A DNA stretch of 64,000 bases from Martinezella rhizogenes (GTDB lineage: Bacteria; Pseudomonadota; Alphaproteobacteria; Rhizobiales; Rhizobiaceae): NCBI GenBank assembly GCA_013322215.1, contig JAAMEZ010000002.1, positions 1 through 64,000 of the forward strand, read 5' to 3'. The translations under genes were made by a program, and so were the position numbers. The notes under the pieces are model-generated. The model worked only from the letters and a program-made list of their open reading frames with translations, did not search any database and had not been told where the DNA came from. Each line of letters opens with the position of its first letter. Within the stretch, counting starts at the first letter, position 1. Positions 35,837-45,070 of the stretch are shown here, piece after piece.

Positions 35837-35864
35837 TCTTACTTCAAGTTTGGAGAGTAAGAAT
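35835..35864. promoter_or_regulatory. Operator-like inverted repeat at the antitoxin start
   Basis: ATTCTTACT and AGTAAGAAT form a perfect 9-bp inverted repeat with a 12-base spacer. It runs from the -10 box into the antitoxin ATG, the usual position for toxin-antitoxin autoregulation. Confidence 0.65.
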
Positions 35865-36114
35865 GCGCGTGACATCCAAAGGGCAAGTGACCATCCCCCG
35901 CGATCTGCGCGAGTTGGCTGGCATAGAGCTCAACAGCGAGGTCATATTTTCCATCGAGGATGGAAAGCTGATGGTTTCGCCCAAGAACGGCAAGCGGGAC
36001 ATCGAGGATCGGCAGCGGCTCGATCGGTTCATGGCCACGCTCAAACGCCTGGAAGGCACCGGCGATCAGGATATCGACGCCGAAGCGCTGATGTCGATGA
36101 CGCGTGACCGGTAA
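35863..36114 (+). CDS. AbrB/SpoVT-type antitoxin (VapB-like)
   Basis: 83 residues. The N-terminal ~45 residues are a swapped-hairpin AbrB DNA-binding domain (VTSKGQVTIPRDLRELAGI, then VIFSIEDGKLMVSP); the acidic, helical tail should wrap the toxin. It is followed 2 bases later by the PIN toxin gene. It likely binds the inverted repeat at its own start codon. Confidence 0.92.
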   Translation: MRVTSKGQVTIPRDLRELAGIELNSEVIFSIEDGKLMVSPKNGKRDIEDRQRLDRFMATLKRLEGTGDQDIDAEALMSMTRDR

Positions 36115-36116
36115 TC

Positions 36117-36530
36117 ATGGTCACCATCGTCGACACGAATGTGCTGGTTGATCTGGCGATATCCGGGTCAGCTTGGCACGATTGGTCCAGCGGGCAGGTG
36201 TTCTCCGCTTTCAAGCGAGGAGCAGTCGTTATCAACCCCATCATCTATGCGGAATTCTCGGTGCGTTATGGCAGCATGGATCAGGTGGACGAGCTGCTGC
36301 CGCGAAGCGAATTCCGCCGTGAAAGCCTGCCTTGGTCTGCGGCTTTCGCCGCAGCGGCGGCTTTCAGGGTTTATCGCCAGGCTGGTGGTGGGAGAGAGCG
36401 CATTCTTCCGGATTTTCTGATCGGCGCGCACGCCGCTGTGCGTGGCTATTCCATATTGACGCGCGATCCGAAGGGCTATCGCTCCTACTTTCCTTCGCTC
36501 GACCTCATCTCTCCCGAAACCCATCCCTGA
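36117..36530 (+). CDS. PIN-domain ribonuclease toxin (VapC-like)
   Basis: 137 residues. PIN-domain acids are in place: VDTNVLVDL (Asp ~6), YAEF (Glu ~44) and PDFLIGAHA (Asp ~100), with a later LTRDPKGYRSYFP motif at the usual fourth position. VapC toxins cut tRNA or rRNA when freed from the antitoxin. It ends 12 bases before ruvA, so ruvA transcripts can run through the module. Confidence 0.92.
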   Translation: MVTIVDTNVLVDLAISGSAWHDWSSGQVFSAFKRGAVVINPIIYAEFSVRYGSMDQVDELLPRSEFRRESLPWSAAFAAAAAFRVYRQAGGGRERILPDFLIGAHAAVRGYSILTRDPKGYRSYFPSLDLISPETHP

Positions 36531-36542
36531 CGGACCTCATCC

Positions 36543-37157
36543 ATGATCGGCAAGCTGAAAGGCACAATCGAAGAGATCGGCGAAGACTATGTGCTCGTGG
36601 ATGTGCATGGCGTCTGCTACGTCGCTTATTGCTCGGCGCGGACGCTGTCGAAGCTCGGCTCCGTCGGCGAGGCCTGCATTCTCTTCATCGAGACCTATGT
36701 CCGTGAAGATCAGATCCGGCTCTTCGGCTTCATGACGGCGTTGGAACGTGAGTGGTTCAATATCGTTCAGACGGTTCAGGGTGTGGGCGCGAAGGTGGCG
36801 TTGGCGCTGCTGTCGACGCTGACGCCGGCCGAGCTTGCCAACGCGATCGCCTTGCAGGATCGCGCCGCCGTTTCGCGGGCGCCGGGTGTCGGCCCGAAGG
36901 TGGCCATGCGCATCGTGACGGAACTCAAGAACAAGGCGCCGGCCTTTGCCGGTGATGCGGCCAATATCGGGCTCAAGCAGGAGCTCGGCGAAGGCGTTGC
37001 CGCAGCGCCGGTTGCCGATGCCGTTTCGGCGCTCACCAATCTCGGCTACTCCCGCGATCAGGCTGCCAATGCCGTTGCTGCGGCGATGAAGGCGGCCGGC
37101 GAGGGCGCCGACAGCGCCAAGCTGATCCGTCTGGGCTTGAAGGAACTCTCGCGGTGA
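36543..37157 (+). CDS. ruvA: Holliday junction DNA helicase subunit RuvA
   Basis: 204 residues. RuvA binds the four-way junction and recruits RuvB. Domain I starts [19 protein letters not shown]; the two helix-hairpin-helix motifs are [14 protein letters not shown] (~78-91) and [16 protein letters not shown] (~115-130); the RuvB-binding domain III is at ~155-204 ([20 protein letters not shown]). It lies 12 bases downstream of the PIN toxin gene. Confidence 0.96.
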   Translation: MIGKLKGTIEEIGEDYVLVDVHGVCYVAYCSARTLSKLGSVGEACILFIETYVREDQIRLFGFMTALEREWFNIVQTVQGVGAKVALALLSTLTPAELANAIALQDRAAVSRAPGVGPKVAMRIVTELKNKAPAFAGDAANIGLKQELGEGVAAAPVADAVSALTNLGYSRDQAANAVAAAMKAAGEGADSAKLIRLGLKELSR

Positions 37158-37310
37158 GGCTTTGCACCTTCCGCAATCCTTACTATTGTCGCACAGTCGA
37201 GAGATCGAGCTTCGATGTTCCTTCGTCACAGAGTATTTTTGATGCGGCGGATATGATAGCGCCTTTGGCGTGGGAGCCGCAAAACGCATACCGGGAATGG
37301 AACCTCTGAC

Positions 37311-38351
37311 ATGAGTGAAGCCGCACGTCTGATATCGCCGGAAAAGCGGGGCGAAGACATCGATGTGACGCTCAGGCCGCAATCGCTGGACGAATTTACC
37401 GGCCAGGCGGAGGCGCGCGCCAACCTGAAGATCTTCATCGAGGCGGCCAAGGGACGCGGCGAGGCGCTGGATCATGTGCTGTTTGTCGGCCCGCCCGGCC
37501 TCGGCAAGACGACGCTGGCGCAGATCATGGCGAAGGAGCTCGGCGTCAATTTCCGCTCCACGTCTGGTCCCGTCATCGCCAAGGCGGGCGATCTTGCGGC
37601 GCTGCTGACCAATCTCGAAGAGCGCGACGTGCTCTTCATCGACGAAATTCACCGCCTCAACCCGGCCGTCGAGGAAATCCTCTATCCGGCGATGGAGGAT
37701 TTCCAGCTCGATCTCATCATCGGCGAAGGCCCTGCCGCCCGTTCGGTGAAGATCGATCTCGCCAAGTTCACGCTGGTTGCCGCCACGACCCGCCTCGGTC
37801 TGCTGACGACGCCGCTGCGCGATCGTTTCGGCATCCCGGTTCGCTTAAGTTTCTATACGGTCGAAGAGCTGGAACTGATCGTCCGTCGCGGCGCGAGGCT
37901 GATGGGCCTCGGCATGACCGACGAGGGCGCGCGCGAAATTGCGCGCCGCGCCCGCGGTACGCCACGCATTGCCGGCCGCCTGCTGCGCCGCGTGCGCGAT
38001 TTCGCCGAAGTCGCGAAGGCGGAAGCCGTGACGCGAGAGGTTGCCGACGAGGCGCTGACGCGCCTTCTCGTCGACAATGTTGGCTTCGACCAGCTCGACA
38101 AGCGCTATCTGAATATGATTGCAGTCAATTTCGGTGGCGGGCCTGTCGGCATCGAAACCATTGCCGCCGGCCTTTCCGAGCCGCGGGACGCGATCGAAGA
38201 CATTATCGAGCCCTATATGATTCAACAGGGCTTCATCCAACGCACACCGCGCGGCCGTGTTTTGACCGCGATTGCCTGGAAACATCTCGGCATGCAGCCG
38301 CCCAAGGATCTGGAGGCCGCGCAGTTCGGGTTGTTCCGGGAGGAAGATTGA
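37311..38351 (+). CDS. ruvB: Holliday junction branch migration ATPase RuvB
   Basis: 346 residues. AAA+ motor of branch migration. Walker [12 protein letters not shown] (~62-72), Walker [12 protein letters not shown] (~112-122), sensor GATTR-like AATTRLGLL, arginine finger region and the winged-helix C-terminal ([12 protein letters not shown]). A 153-base gap separates it from ruvA; no clear hairpin is visible there. Its stop is directly followed by the next ATG. Confidence 0.97.
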   Translation: MSEAARLISPEKRGEDIDVTLRPQSLDEFTGQAEARANLKIFIEAAKGRGEALDHVLFVGPPGLGKTTLAQIMAKELGVNFRSTSGPVIAKAGDLAALLTNLEERDVLFIDEIHRLNPAVEEILYPAMEDFQLDLIIGEGPAARSVKIDLAKFTLVAATTRLGLLTTPLRDRFGIPVRLSFYTVEELELIVRRGARLMGLGMTDEGAREIARRARGTPRIAGRLLRRVRDFAEVAKAEAVTREVADEALTRLLVDNVGFDQLDKRYLNMIAVNFGGGPVGIETIAAGLSEPRDAIEDIIEPYMIQQGFIQRTPRGRVLTAIAWKHLGMQPPKDLEAAQFGLFREED

Positions 38352-39254
38352 ATGCTCGGCCGTCGTGCCTTTTTGAAGCTTTTCGGCGGCAGCGTTTTCG
38401 GTTTGATGGCTCTCGGGGGATATGCCCTCGGATATGAGCCGGTCGTTCGTCTGAATGTCACCCGCTATGCGTTGAACCCGCCGGGATGGGCGCCGGGGCT
38501 CAAGCTCAAGATTGTCGCGCTTGCCGACTTCCATGCCTGCGAGCCGTGGATGAACCGCGAGCGTATTGCTTCGATCTGCGCCCGCGCCAACGAGCTTGGC
38601 GGCGATATCATCATTCTGCTCGGCGATTATACCTCGGGGACGGATCTGATTACTGCCCGCGTCGATCATCGCATCTGGGCGGCGGAGCTGGCGAAGCTGA
38701 AGGCGCCGCTCGGCGTCCACGCCATCATCGGCAATCACGACTGGTGGCATGATTCCGCGGCACAAAGAACCGGCCACGGACCGACCTTCAGCCATCGGGC
38801 GTTGTCGGCCGTCGGCATCGAGGTCTATTCCAACCGCGCGGCGCGTCTGGAAAAGGACGGGCAGGGGTTCTGGCTCGCGGGTGTCGAGGATCAACTCGCC
38901 TTGCGTCGGAGCATGCGATGGAAGCGTCCCTTCACGAGGGGGCTCGACGATCTCGGCGGCACGCTGGCGCAGGTCCGCGACGACGCGCCGGTCATCCTTC
39001 TCGCCCATGAGCCCGATATCTTTCCCGCCGTGCCGTCACGGGTGTCGCTCACCCTGTCGGGGCACACCCATGGCGGGCAGGTCAGGATTTTCGGCTGGTC
39101 GCCCTATTCGCCCTCGCGCTATGGTGACAGATATGTCTACGGCCATATGGTGGAGGAAGAGCGCCATATCATCGTTTCCGGCGGTCTCGGCTGCTCCATT
39201 GCGCCGGTGCGCTTCGGTGTGCCGCCCGAGATCGTCGTGATCGATGTAGGATAG
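38352..39254 (+). CDS. Membrane-anchored calcineurin-like metallophosphoesterase
   Basis: 300 residues. The N-terminus LGRRAFLKLFGGSVFGLMALGGYAL (in outline) is a Tat-like signal or anchor. Metal-site motifs: ALADFHACE (~55-63), LLGDYTSG (~93), IGNHDWWHD (~130), LAHEPD (~215) and LSGHTHGGQ (~234-242). It resembles the YaeI/YkuE phosphodiesterases, which act on lipid-linked substrates at the membrane. It starts on the base after the ruvB stop, so it belongs to the ruv transcript. Confidence 0.88.
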   Translation: MLGRRAFLKLFGGSVFGLMALGGYALGYEPVVRLNVTRYALNPPGWAPGLKLKIVALADFHACEPWMNRERIASICARANELGGDIIILLGDYTSGTDLITARVDHRIWAAELAKLKAPLGVHAIIGNHDWWHDSAAQRTGHGPTFSHRALSAVGIEVYSNRAARLEKDGQGFWLAGVEDQLALRRSMRWKRPFTRGLDDLGGTLAQVRDDAPVILLAHEPDIFPAVPSRVSLTLSGHTHGGQVRIFGWSPYSPSRYGDRYVYGHMVEEERHIIVSGGLGCSIAPVRFGVPPEIVVIDVG

Positions 39255-39260
39255 GGGATC

Positions 39261-39770
39261 ATGTCGAAACGCAAGCTCATCAGATTGAATGCGGGCAATT
39301 CGCGATTCCAGATGCGTGTTGCAGGCCTTGGATTTCGGAATGGATATGTGCTCGTGCATCGCGCCGTGCATGAGAATTTCTGGACCTTTCCCGGCGGTCG
39401 GGCGGAGATCGGCGAGACCTCCGAAGAGACCCTGCGGCGGGAGATGATGGAGGAGATTGGTGTCGATGTTACGATCGGTCGCCTGCTCTGGTCGGTCGAG
39501 AATTTCTTCCATTACGAGGAGATGGATTGGCATGAACTCGGCCTCTACTACCTGATGGATATTCCAGCCGACTTTCCTTTCGATCCCGATGGGATCGTGC
39601 ATCGCGTCCAGGATGGCGACAACGATCTGGAGTTCAAATGGGTGCGGGCGACGCGGGAAGCGCTGGTTGCGCTCGATATCCCGCCCTATTTCATCGCCGA
39701 GGAAATCGAGAATCTGCCGGCAACCTCGCGCCATCTCGTCTGGCGGGACGGTGATCTCGATAAGGCGTAG
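39261..39770 (+). CDS. Nudix hydrolase
   Basis: 169 residues with a full Nudix box GGRAEIGETSEETLRREMMEEIGV (residues ~46-69, fits GX5EX7REUXEEXGU). Substrate unknown; the family hydrolyses nucleoside diphosphates linked to another moiety. It lies 6 bases after the phosphoesterase gene and 9 bases before the DinB gene, one transcript with ruvB. Confidence 0.9.
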   Translation: MSKRKLIRLNAGNSRFQMRVAGLGFRNGYVLVHRAVHENFWTFPGGRAEIGETSEETLRREMMEEIGVDVTIGRLLWSVENFFHYEEMDWHELGLYYLMDIPADFPFDPDGIVHRVQDGDNDLEFKWVRATREALVALDIPPYFIAEEIENLPATSRHLVWRDGDLDKA

Positions 39771-39779
39771 GGGGATTTG

Positions 39780-40343
39780 ATGGCCGCTTTTGATCCGGTT
39801 CGCAGCTTTCGCAAGCTTGCCTATAACAACGCGTTGGCGAATGTCAGGCTCTATCAGGCCTGTGCGGCGCTCAAGCCTGGCGAATTCGAGGCACAGCGGG
39901 TCAGCTTCTTTCCGTCGATCAAGGCGACCCTCAATCATATCCTGACGGTCGACTGGTTCTATGTCGATGCGCTGGAAGGCGGCACTCTGGGACTGAAGGC
40001 CTTCGATGTCGAAGAGCCCTATGACCGGCTGGATGAATTGAGCCGGGAACAGGCGGATGTCGATCGCCGCCTGGTGGCCTTCTGCGAAAACGTGACGCCG
40101 GAGACGGCCGTGGGGATCATCGATATCCAACGCAGCGGCCGCGTCCAGCGCGAGAGGGCGGACGATGTGCTGAACCATCTGTTCCAGCATCAGACGCATC
40201 ACCGTGGTCAGGTGCATGCCATGTTGGCCGGAACAAGCGTCGCGCCGCCGCAGCTGGATGAGTTCGTCGTTTCCGACGATGCGCGCTTCAGGGGCAAGGA
40301 ATTGGCGGCGCTCGGTTGGGACGAGGCGAAATTGATGCGCTAA
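39780..40343 (+). CDS. DinB family metal-binding protein
   Basis: 187 residues of a four-helix bundle of the DinB/YfiT type. The metal-site histidines are visible: NHILTVDWFYVD (~46) and HQTHHRGQ (~140-147). Members are thiol transferases or damage-inducible proteins; the exact role is unknown. ATG 39780 is preferred over the TTG three bases before it. Its end overlaps the stop of the convergent sqdC gene by 4 bases. Confidence 0.87.
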   Translation: MAAFDPVRSFRKLAYNNALANVRLYQACAALKPGEFEAQRVSFFPSIKATLNHILTVDWFYVDALEGGTLGLKAFDVEEPYDRLDELSREQADVDRRLVAFCENVTPETAVGIIDIQRSGRVQRERADDVLNHLFQHQTHHRGQVHAMLAGTSVAPPQLDEFVVSDDARFRGKELAALGWDEAKLMR

Positions 40344-41233
40344 CTCGCGCGGCGTCGATCAGCCAGTGTCTCTATCGTTTGCCTGAGCAGAGGCTTTCCG
40401 CCGCCTTGCCATCCCAGGGCCTGGATCTTTGCCGTATCCATGGCGTTGACAGCCCCGTGCGGCGCAGGTGCGGGCAGGGCATGGGGACAGTGTATCGCCT
40501 TTTGAAGATGTCCGAGGATCTCGTGCGTATCCGTCAGAATATCCGAAAGGTTGAAAACCTCGCGGTCGATGCGGCCCGTATCCGTTTCCAGCAGAAGACG
40601 AACTGCCCGGCCGAGGTCGCGGCCGTGAACTTCCGTTCCGGCGCGGGACGGAACCGGCCTGCCGTTCAGATAGTCGTCGAACAGCTCGTCCCATTTATTG
40701 GGCCGCAGGTCACCATAGACGCCCGTCGCTCTCAGGCTCACGGTCGCAAAGCCGGGCACTGACAAGGAAAACAGTGCGTGCTCCGCGTCGCGCTTCACCT
40801 CGCCATAGAGCGTGGTCGGCGTTGGTTTGGTCGCCTCGGTCAACGCCTCTCCAGCACCCCCATCGCCATAGACGGCGCGTGAGGAGAGAAAGATGCAACG
40901 CCGTATGCCGGCCCTTCTCGCGGTTTCGAACAGCTTGACCGTGCCGTCGAGATTGAGGCGGCGAAAACCGTCCGGATCTTCGCCTTCGCCGCCGCGATAT
41001 TTGCCGGCGACATGGCTGAAGGCCGCGTGCACGAAGAAATAGGCGTCGTCGAAAGCGCAGCTTTGGTTTTCCGCCGGGTCGAGGCTCAGGGGCACGAAGG
41101 AAGTTGGTAGCGGGAAGACGCCTGATGGAGGCAGGTTGCGTCCGCCGATCGCAACCTTGTATCCGGCAGATAACAGCTCCTCGGCGATGTATCGACCGAC
41201 AAGGCCCGTTCCGCCTGATATGAGGACTTTCAT
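40340..41233 (-). CDS. sqdC: SqdC-like NAD-dependent sugar epimerase/reductase
   Basis: 297 residues, extended SDR fold: ISGGTGLVGRYIAEEL (cofactor motif, ~6-21), FLSSRAVYG (~115) and TLYGEVKRDAE (YxxxK, ~140). It is the last gene of a three-gene unit with sqdB and sqdD; that gene order (sqdBDC) is known from Rhodobacter and Sinorhizobium, where it makes sulfoquinovosyl diacylglycerol. The assignment rests mainly on this context. Its start overlaps sqdD by 4 bases. Confidence 0.82.
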   Translation of the reverse strand: MKVLISGGTGLVGRYIAEELLSAGYKVAIGGRNLPPSGVFPLPTSFVPLSLDPAENQSCAFDDAYFFVHAAFSHVAGKYRGGEGEDPDGFRRLNLDGTVKLFETARRAGIRRCIFLSSRAVYGDGGAGEALTEATKPTPTTLYGEVKRDAEHALFSLSVPGFATVSLRATGVYGDLRPNKWDELFDDYLNGRPVPSRAGTEVHGRDLGRAVRLLLETDTGRIDREVFNLSDILTDTHEILGHLQKAIHCPHALPAPAPHGAVNAMDTAKIQALGWQGGGKPLLRQTIETLADRRRAS

Positions 41234-42096
41234 GCCGCGGCTCGCGGATTTGCGAGCGTGGCGATATCGGGCATATTCCGGCCGGCATGGAAGCTATGCC
41301 ATAGCTCGATCAGCGGCCTCAGCTGCTCGGCCTTGGGATGGTTTTCCTCCCAGGGCTTTTCATACTGATAGTGCAGGATTGAGACACTGTTCCAATTCCA
41401 GAGCTCGGGCATGCTGAACCAGATATATTGCAGCATGTTCATGAACACGGGCAGTCCGTGCCAATCCGGGAAAAAAGCCTCGAGGAAGGTCTGATCGGTG
41501 CGGCGCCAGAAGACGTCGGGGCGGTCGAGCCGCTCCAGCATGTGCTGAAAAGTCGCAAGCGACGGCTTGGCGACGAAGACGCCGGAATTCAGCCGGTGGA
41601 AATCGGCAAGGCTCTCGTAGACGTTCGGTGCCGCTGAAAATTCCGGATAGTCGAACAGCCGGTCGACATTGCGCAGCACCAACGCATCCGCATCGATGAA
41701 GACGCAGGTGTCGTATTCGATCAGCTGCCAAAGCCGGAGCTTGCAGAAATTGTCGAGCGGTGTGTGGAAGGAGGGCTTGCGGCCCTTGGCAAAGGGAGCG
41801 GCGGCATGAAGGTTGCCGCGCGCATGCCGCTCGTTGAAGGCATCCGACAAGGGAAGGTGCTCGACTTCGACCAGCCGGCAGTCGAGTGTCGCCAATGGGG
41901 CAAGGTCGTTTTCGCCGACCCCTTCCGTATGCAGCACGACGATATCGGCCTTGGTGCCGCTAAGAGCGATCGAGCGCGCCAGCGCCAGCGCCCCCATGGC
42001 ATAATCGGCATTCGTGACGAGCGTCACGAATGCCTGCCTGGCGCGGGGCCGTGTTTGCGCACGCAGTCCCTGCAGCATTTCGCTTCCCGGCATCAT
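41230..42096 (-). CDS. sqdD: SqdD-like glycosyltransferase (family 8 type)
   Basis: 288 residues. The family 8 fold start AFVTLVTNADYAMGALALARS (in outline) and the metal-binding DxD in FIDADALVL (~132-140), followed by FNSGVFV-like RLNSGVFVAKPS, are clear. In the sulfolipid pathway it should transfer sulfoquinovose from UDP to diacylglycerol at the cytoplasmic membrane face, although that reaction is not proven for SqdD. It overlaps both neighbours by 4 bases. Confidence 0.85.
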   Translation of the reverse strand: MMPGSEMLQGLRAQTRPRARQAFVTLVTNADYAMGALALARSIALSGTKADIVVLHTEGVGENDLAPLATLDCRLVEVEHLPLSDAFNERHARGNLHAAAPFAKGRKPSFHTPLDNFCKLRLWQLIEYDTCVFIDADALVLRNVDRLFDYPEFSAAPNVYESLADFHRLNSGVFVAKPSLATFQHMLERLDRPDVFWRRTDQTFLEAFFPDWHGLPVFMNMLQYIWFSMPELWNWNSVSILHYQYEKPWEENHPKAEQLRPLIELWHSFHAGRNMPDIATLANPRAAA

Positions 42097-43313
42097 GACA
42101 CGGATTTCAACCTCTTGCCCTCGGGATCGTGATTGACCGTCGCGGCGAGATCCTTGGTCCAGGCGGAGACGGCCGGAACGCGCGAGCGATCGACGCGATA
42201 GGCATATTTCTTGGCGACATCGACGATTTCACCGAGGAGGCCCGCCTGCAGCGTAATCGGTGCCAGGCCGAGATCGAGGAACTTGTCGTTCTTGACGATC
42301 AGCTCGTTCTCCGGAGCTTCCTTGCGCGGGTTGGGCAGGCGGACGACTTCCGCGCCGCTCATCTTGGCGATCATATCGGCAAGATCGCGCACGCGATGCG
42401 TTTCCGTCATCTGGTTGAAGATTTCGACACGGGCGCCGCGGGCTGGTGGGTTCTTCAGGGCCAGCTCGATGCAGCGCACGGAATCCTGGATATGGATGAA
42501 GGCGCGGGTCTGGCCGCCGGTGCCATGCACGGTCAAGGGATAGCCGATCGCCGCCTGGATGAGGAAGCGGTTGAGCACTGTGCCGTAATCGCCGTCGTAG
42601 TCGAACCGGTTGATCAATTGTTCGTGTCTTCGTGTCTGCTCCGTATGCGTGCCCCAGACGATGCCCTGATGCAGGTCGGTGATCCTCAGCCCGTCATTCT
42701 TGGCGTAGAACTGGAAGAGCAGCTGATCGAGGCATTTCGTCATGTGGTAGATCGAGCCGGGATTGGCGGGGTAGAGGATTTCCTGGCTGACGGTACGGCC
42801 GTCCGTCGTATCGATGCCAACGGGCAGGTAGCCCTCTGGAATCGCTGCGCCGATCGTCGAATAGCCGTAGACGCCCATGGTGCCGAGATGCACGAGATGC
42901 GCATCGAGATTGAGATCTACCAGCGCGTTCAGAAGGTTGTGCGTGGCGTTGACGTTGTTGTTGACCGTGTAGTTCTTGTGACGGTCGCTCTTCATAGAAT
43001 AGGGGGCGGCGCGCTGCTCGGCGAAATGCACGATGGCATCGGGGCGATGCTCGGCCAGCCACTTCTTCAGGAGCTCATAGTCCTTGGCGAGATCGATGAG
43101 GTTGAAATGGATGCGGCGGCCGGTTTCGGCGTGCCAGATGCGGGTGCGTTCCTGAATTGAATCCATCGGTGTCAGCGACTGGACGCCGAGTTCCGTATCG
43201 ATCCAGCGGCGGGAGAGATTATCGAGGATATGGACCTCATGACCAGCGTCGGAGAGATGTAGCGAGGTTGGCCAACCGATGAATCCGTCGCCGCCCATAA
43301 CCGCTATTTTCAT
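42093..43313 (-). CDS. sqdB: UDP-sulfoquinovose synthase SqdB
   Basis: 406 residues. It converts UDP-glucose and sulfite to UDP-sulfoquinovose, the first committed step of sulfolipid synthesis. Features: MGGDGFIGW cofactor motif (~6-14), DNLSRRWIDTELG, HFAEQRAAPYSM (~95-106), TMGVYGYSTIG (~144) and YHMTK (YxxxK, ~190), close to plant SQD1 and Rhodobacter SqdB. It heads the sqdB-sqdD-sqdC operon. Sulfolipid replaces phospholipids under phosphate limitation, so a Pho-type promoter upstream of 43313 would be expected; I did not see a clear one. Confidence 0.92.
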   Translation of the reverse strand: MKIAVMGGDGFIGWPTSLHLSDAGHEVHILDNLSRRWIDTELGVQSLTPMDSIQERTRIWHAETGRRIHFNLIDLAKDYELLKKWLAEHRPDAIVHFAEQRAAPYSMKSDRHKNYTVNNNVNATHNLLNALVDLNLDAHLVHLGTMGVYGYSTIGAAIPEGYLPVGIDTTDGRTVSQEILYPANPGSIYHMTKCLDQLLFQFYAKNDGLRITDLHQGIVWGTHTEQTRRHEQLINRFDYDGDYGTVLNRFLIQAAIGYPLTVHGTGGQTRAFIHIQDSVRCIELALKNPPARGARVEIFNQMTETHRVRDLADMIAKMSGAEVVRLPNPRKEAPENELIVKNDKFLDLGLAPITLQAGLLGEIVDVAKKYAYRVDRSRVPAVSAWTKDLAATVNHDPEGKRLKSVS

Positions 43314-43449
43314 GAGATTTTTCCTTCTGCGCCGATCCGCTAGCCGGCACCATTCCGGATAGTCGGAGTTTATGACAATTGTTCAAAGCTTGCTTGATGG
43401 CAGAACTTCGGCCAAAGAGGTGCCGGACATTCAAGGAGATGCGGCAACG

Positions 43450-43905
43450 ATGAACAGCCCCTTTCTGATAGCTGGGGAACTGGAAGCCGGAAGCCACCGG
43501 CTGGTGCAGCGAGTCTACTATGAGGATACGGATTTTTCCGGCCTCGTCTATCACGCGCGCTACCTGCATTTCCTCGAGCGCGGGCGCACCGATTACCTGC
43601 GTTGTCTCGGCGTGGAGCAGCGCGAACTCTTGAATGCTGATGAAGAAGGGCTGGTTTTCGTCGTTCACCGCATGGAGATAGACTTCAAGGGACCGGCGCG
43701 CATGGATGACGTGCTGACGATCCGCACCGCCACCGAAAAGGCTGGTGGTGCCAAGATGGTATTGTCTCAGGAGATCCGGCGCGACGATACCTTGCTAATC
43801 GCAGCCAAGGTCATCATTGCCGTCATCAATGCCAAGGGGCGTCCTCGTCGACTGCCGGAAAAGCTCGCCGCGCAGATGCTTGCGGCGTCGGAAAGTGCTG
43901 GTTGA
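43450..43905 (+). CDS. ybgC: Acyl-CoA thioesterase YbgC of the tol-pal cluster
   Basis: 151 residues, 4-hydroxybenzoyl-CoA thioesterase-like hotdog fold: VYYEDTDFSGLVYHARYLHFLERGR (in outline; catalytic Asp in YEDTD, ~22) is the family signature. It is the standard first gene of tol-pal clusters. I start at ATG 43450 with AGGAG about 11 bases upstream; a frame from 43372 adds 26 unlike residues. A five-codon mini-frame overlaps the ribosome site. Confidence 0.9.
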   Translation: MNSPFLIAGELEAGSHRLVQRVYYEDTDFSGLVYHARYLHFLERGRTDYLRCLGVEQRELLNADEEGLVFVVHRMEIDFKGPARMDDVLTIRTATEKAGGAKMVLSQEIRRDDTLLIAAKVIIAVINAKGRPRRLPEKLAAQMLAASESAG

Positions 43906-44320
43906 GCTCAAGTTTGGCTTGCTCGCGGTGAAACGGTTGCATCCAAGGTAACGTGACTGACAACAGGCTGCTTGCAATAACTTGAGTTTTATGTGAAGGA
44001 ATTCGCCGCGCAAGATTTGTTAGCGTTTGCCGCCGGTTTCGTCCGGTCAGTTCTTCCCTGGAGCCAGAATAACCTTCGCCGCCGTTAAATCCTTCATGTT
44101 TCGACGCTAACATTCTTTTAACCATAATAGTGTCTTACTGGTTATGTCGGAGTTTGTGCGGTGCACGCCTTCCTTTGACCAAATTTGACGGCAAGAAGGC
44201 AGTTGTAAGCTTGGAAGGCTTGACCAGGGCGTTCAGCGGCGGCTGCCAAACAATTCTTGTGAGATCACTTTTAGCCGCCCGGTCTAGCGCCGGGCGTTTG
44301 GATTCGGGGATTTTGGATCA
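43906..44320. other. Intergenic region between ybgC and tolQ
   Basis: 415 bases without a credible gene. It contains a TTAACCAT element (44118-44125, CtrA half-site type) and a 7-bp hairpin CGCCCGG/CCGGGCG (44276-44296) shortly before tolQ. It probably holds a separate tolQ promoter and a long leader. Confidence 0.5.
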
Positions 44321-45043
44321 ATGGAACAAGTAGCATTGGCAGCGGCCACCACACCAGACATCACCCTCTGGTCGCTCTTCATGCAGGCGGGCCTGGTGGT
44401 CAAGCTCGTCATGATCGGCCTGCTGGCAGCGTCCGTATGGACCTGGGCGATCGTCATCGACAAATATCTGAGCTACGCGCGGGCACGCCGGCAGTTCGAT
44501 CACTTCGAACAGGTTTTCTGGTCCGGCCAGTCGCTCGAAGAACTCTACCGCACGCTTTCGGAGCGCAACAATACAGGCTTGAGCGCCATCTTCGTCGCGG
44601 CCATGCGCGAATGGAAGAAATCCTTCGAGCGCGGCGCCCGTTCGCCGATCGGCCTGCAGATGCGTATCGACCGCGCCATGGACGTGACGCTGGCGCGCGA
44701 ATCGGAGCATCTGATCGCCCGTCTCGGATCGCTTGCCACCATCGGTTCCGCCGGCCCGTTCATCGGTCTCTTCGGTACCGTCGTCGGTATCATGACCTCG
44801 TTCCAGGCGATCGCCGGTTCGAAGTCGACCAACCTTGCGGTTGTTGCGCCGGGTATCGCCGAAGCGCTGCTCGCAACTGCCATCGGTCTGGTTGCCGCTA
44901 TTCCCGCGGTTATCGCCTACAACAAGTTCTCGGCCGATGCCGGCAAGCTCTCGGGTCGCATGGAAGGTTTCGCGGATGAATTCTCCGCCATCCTTTCGCG
45001 CCAGATCGATGAGAAGCTGCAGCCGCGTCAGGCAGCGCAGTAA
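44321..45043 (+). CDS. tolQ: Tol-Pal system proton channel subunit TolQ
   Basis: 240 residues with three membrane segments (~20-42, ~137-160, ~172-195), the typical TolQ/ExbB layout. The conserved LGSLATIGSAGPFIGLFGTVVGIM block (in outline, ~137-160) and GIAEALLATAIGLVAAIPAV are present. With TolR it forms the proton-driven motor that pulls on TolA for outer-membrane constriction during division. Confidence 0.95.
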   Translation: MEQVALAAATTPDITLWSLFMQAGLVVKLVMIGLLAASVWTWAIVIDKYLSYARARRQFDHFEQVFWSGQSLEELYRTLSERNNTGLSAIFVAAMREWKKSFERGARSPIGLQMRIDRAMDVTLARESEHLIARLGSLATIGSAGPFIGLFGTVVGIMTSFQAIAGSKSTNLAVVAPGIAEALLATAIGLVAAIPAVIAYNKFSADAGKLSGRMEGFADEFSAILSRQIDEKLQPRQAAQ

Positions 45044-45070
45044 GTCGCGGACAGAACCGGAGTAATTCAT

